From NCBI GenBank assembly GCA_963932465.1, contig OZ010791.1, positions 153,743,915 to 153,807,914 on the forward strand: a stretch of 64,000 nt of DNA. Reading direction: 5' to 3'. Made by a program: the position numbers and the translations under genes. Under the pieces are notes generated by a model that searched no databases, was not told the origin of the DNA, and saw only the letters and a program-made list of their open reading frames with translations. This document shows positions 62,076-64,000 of this stretch, piece by piece. Every line of letters starts with the position of its first letter. Position 1 is the first letter of the stretch. The stretch comes from Maratus speciosus (Eukaryota; Arthropoda; Arachnida; Araneae; Salticidae).

Positions 62076-62374
62076 GTTTTAACTTCTGGCCATCGGCAAC
62101 ACAAGCAAGTATGCAAGTAAAAGAAGTTTTTTCATTGCCTGTGATAGTTATAGATGCACACTTCTCTCCAGTTTTGTTCCCTGTCTTGTTGGGCAGACAA
62201 TCAAAACACAGGGAGGCTTCATCCATGTTGACAATTTGGCTGTTATTACACTTTCTTTCATCGATTGATTTTTTGAAATATTCCATAAATGCATATATCT
62301 TTTCTTCCCAATCAACAGGAAGTTATGGCCAACTGTGGTCGGATTTCAGACAGACAACTGCTCTTGCTTCATAA
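62076..62374 (-). pseudogene. Pogo/CENP-B-type transposase, DDE core part 1
   Basis: On the minus strand: DWEEKIYAFMEYFKKSIDE, then SQIVNMDEASLCFDCLPNKT, then KCASITITGNEKTSFTCILA, then CVADGQKLK. NMDEA carries the first catalytic Asp of the DDE_1 domain, and the ITGNEKTSFTCILACVADG stretch is the following conserved strand pair. A stop interrupts the frame a few codons upstream of DWEEK (WP*LPVDW). The frame breaks off at the solo LTR and resumes beyond it. It sits outside any unc80 exon and is opposite to nothing functional in view. Confidence 0.75.
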
Positions 62375-62399
62375 AGTGATGGCAACAGTTGTTATTACC

Positions 62400-63120
62400 A
62401 TTGAAATTGGCGATGACTTTACTTAATGCTATCTGTTTCACTTGAAGTCTGGTCGGAACTTATTGACATCCGTACTTCAGTAAAGTAGTAGGAAGTAGGA
62501 AAAGAAAATAATAACTATCCATTTTCAGAATGGGGGGGACGCTAGTGGTAAAGAATGCTTCTGTTAACAAAATCACCTCAAGGTCAGCAAGAGGAAAATA
62601 ATTATGAAATTTTTAATTTCTCCCAATTTTGAAAAAAAAAAAATTGTAAATGCCGCACTTGAAAAATTTTTAACTTTCAAACTCATTCTTCCATAAAATA
62701 CGGTATACCCATTGGTAGTCTCATAAATAAATAAATTATAAAGGAAGGGGCGGGGAATCAAATATATGGTCAATACCACTTTTACCAATACTTTCTTCAA
62801 TTCCATTGACTCTGCAATTAGTCTAATTAAAATCATCAAAATAGCTGAATTAATTTCTTGCAAACTTTCTACATAAACTTGCAACCAAAAAAAAAGACAA
62901 TGTTTCATCATGTCAAAGAAAAATGTTTTTGTTTTAATAATGTTAATATTCAGATAATTAAATAAACAAGAAAGAAAAATCATGCATTAAGCATAGATTA
63001 TGAAACACTTTCCAACACTTCCTGAATGCTTTAACAAAACTTCGTTATTGAGGGAAATAAGGTAACTAAGTAAACATTTTATAAAACACATAAAACATTT
63101 GAAAAACTGATTTCAGCAGT
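62400..63120. other. Upstream of the transposase relic; no assigned gene
   Basis: AT-rich. A minus-strand open frame (62,573-62,983) contains VESLQEINSAILMILIRLIA, and an overlapping frame contains EESIGKSGIDHIFDSPP; together they look like one decayed, frameshifted coding stretch of unknown family. It does not match the UNC80 sequence expected before exon A. Confidence 0.3.
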
Positions 63121-63129
63121 TATCGTCCA

Positions 63130-64000
63130 TAGCCAAATATGTATTCCAATTCTTTTGAACAGCTCTGTATTTGATCTGTAGGTTGATATATATAAATGGG
63201 AAAAATTAGTTTAGCAAGAAAACGCATAACAGGATGAAATTTCTCTTTCAGCAATTTATACTAATAGATGGAAAGATACTTGAATACTTTTGTACAGCTC
63301 TGTAGTTTACCTAGTACCTTTATTACATGCCACTATTTAGCTAAAATTTAATTCAAACTAAAACACTCTTAAAACTACTGAAATCTCATTTCCAGAAATT
63401 ATCATCCATAGACGGCCATGTATCCGATTCTTTGCGTGGCCCTGTATATCATTTTATCTATATTCTACAAACAATTCTTAGTAAACTAAATTCAGTTTAG
63501 TGTAAAAATGCATAACTCATTTAAAACCCACCTTTAAGCAATTTACGCTCATACTCAGTAGCCCTTACGAATTCTTTTCTGTAGCCCTGTATATGAACTA
63601 TAGCATTTATACACACTATATAGTATGCATAAATATAGTGAAACTTAAAAGTGAATATTATAATTAAAATGCATCGTGAGCAATCATTGCTAATATACAG
63701 TAGTTCGGATACGATATAGTACCTGAAATCTTTTGTCTGTCCCTGTAAATGCTATGCACTTTGTATTACACATGAAATAACTTATACTATAGCTCAGCGA
63801 CATATATCAATTTCATTACATATGAATTAGTTTAATATAATTCAAATATGCCGCAAACAATTCGCCACTATACCATTATATTTTATGTTTTCGATACCAT
63901 TATGAATTCTTTTATGTGGCCCAGTAAATGAATAATAACTATTGTTTGTACACATATTCTATAGAATGCATATTTTAGTGGACTTCATAAATGTATACCA
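63130..64000. repeat. ACAGGG-type tandem repeats, reverse orientation, open at the window edge
   Basis: Successive units carry GAACAGCTCTGTA, GTACAGCTCTGTA, GTGGCCCTGTATATC, GTAGCCCTGTATATGAAC, CTGTCCCTGTAAATG and GTGGCCCAGTAAATG, spaced about 130-160 bp. They match 40,796-41,560 in reverse and continue beyond 64,000. Confidence 0.65.

Noticed and set aside
62573..62983. The UNC80 exon preceding exon A
   Set aside because: LMILIRLI vaguely resembles the expected segment, but no donor in the right phase follows it and the next residues do not match.

Overview
The window is AT-rich animal DNA in which one large, heavily intronic gene lies on the minus strand. Nine exons between 59,727 and 18,878 carry consistent GT/AG splice sites and matching codon phases at every junction. 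Together they encode about 566 consecutive residues of UNC80, the large cytoplasmic scaffold of the NALCN sodium-leak channel complex. The divergence from vertebrate UNC80, the intron sizes and the transposon content suggest an arthropod, perhaps a chelicerate; the placement is inference and species level is not accessible. Neither end of the gene is present: earlier exons lie beyond 64,000, and no exon was found between 18,877 and position 1.

Only about 1.7 kb is coding. The introns hold a dense, nested transposon landscape. Positions 1-3,900 contain a three-layer nest (a palindromic MITE split by a hAT-like element, itself split by a tRNA-derived SINE) and a fragment of an endonuclease domain of transposon type. 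Positions 4,000-14,150 contain a G-rich tandem repeat interrupted by a complete LTR retrotransposon (4,931-12,660, TSD GGGAG). Positions 15,590-17,850 contain a 146-bp tandem array interrupted by a hAT-like element (8-bp TSD), itself carrying a 193-bp fold-back element. Positions 20,153-20,982 hold a Tigger/pogo-like relic and 21,192-21,273 a TTAA-flanked micro-MITE. Positions 22,603-29,472 are a second complete LTR element (TSD AGTAT).

From 30 to 60 kb exons alternate with further elements: a MITE at 33.8 kb, a 1-kb TIR element at 38.6 kb, a 40.8-kb repeat, a pogo-like relic at 42.4 kb, a GGGTCATTC-TIR element at 43.7 kb, a 1.9-kb TIR element at 45.5 kb, a 207-bp hAT MITE at 48.7 kb, and a TIR element built from a 173-bp tandem repeat at 58.5 kb. 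Upstream of the first visible exon, a decayed pogo-type transposase (60,119-62,374) is split by a solo LTR of the same family as the 22.6-kb retroelement.

Both full-length LTR elements have plausible primer binding sites and polypurine tracts for minus-strand transcription, the same direction as unc80, but I found no recognisable gag or pol in either. They look like non-autonomous, LARD-like elements. No rRNA, functional tRNA or CRISPR array was seen.
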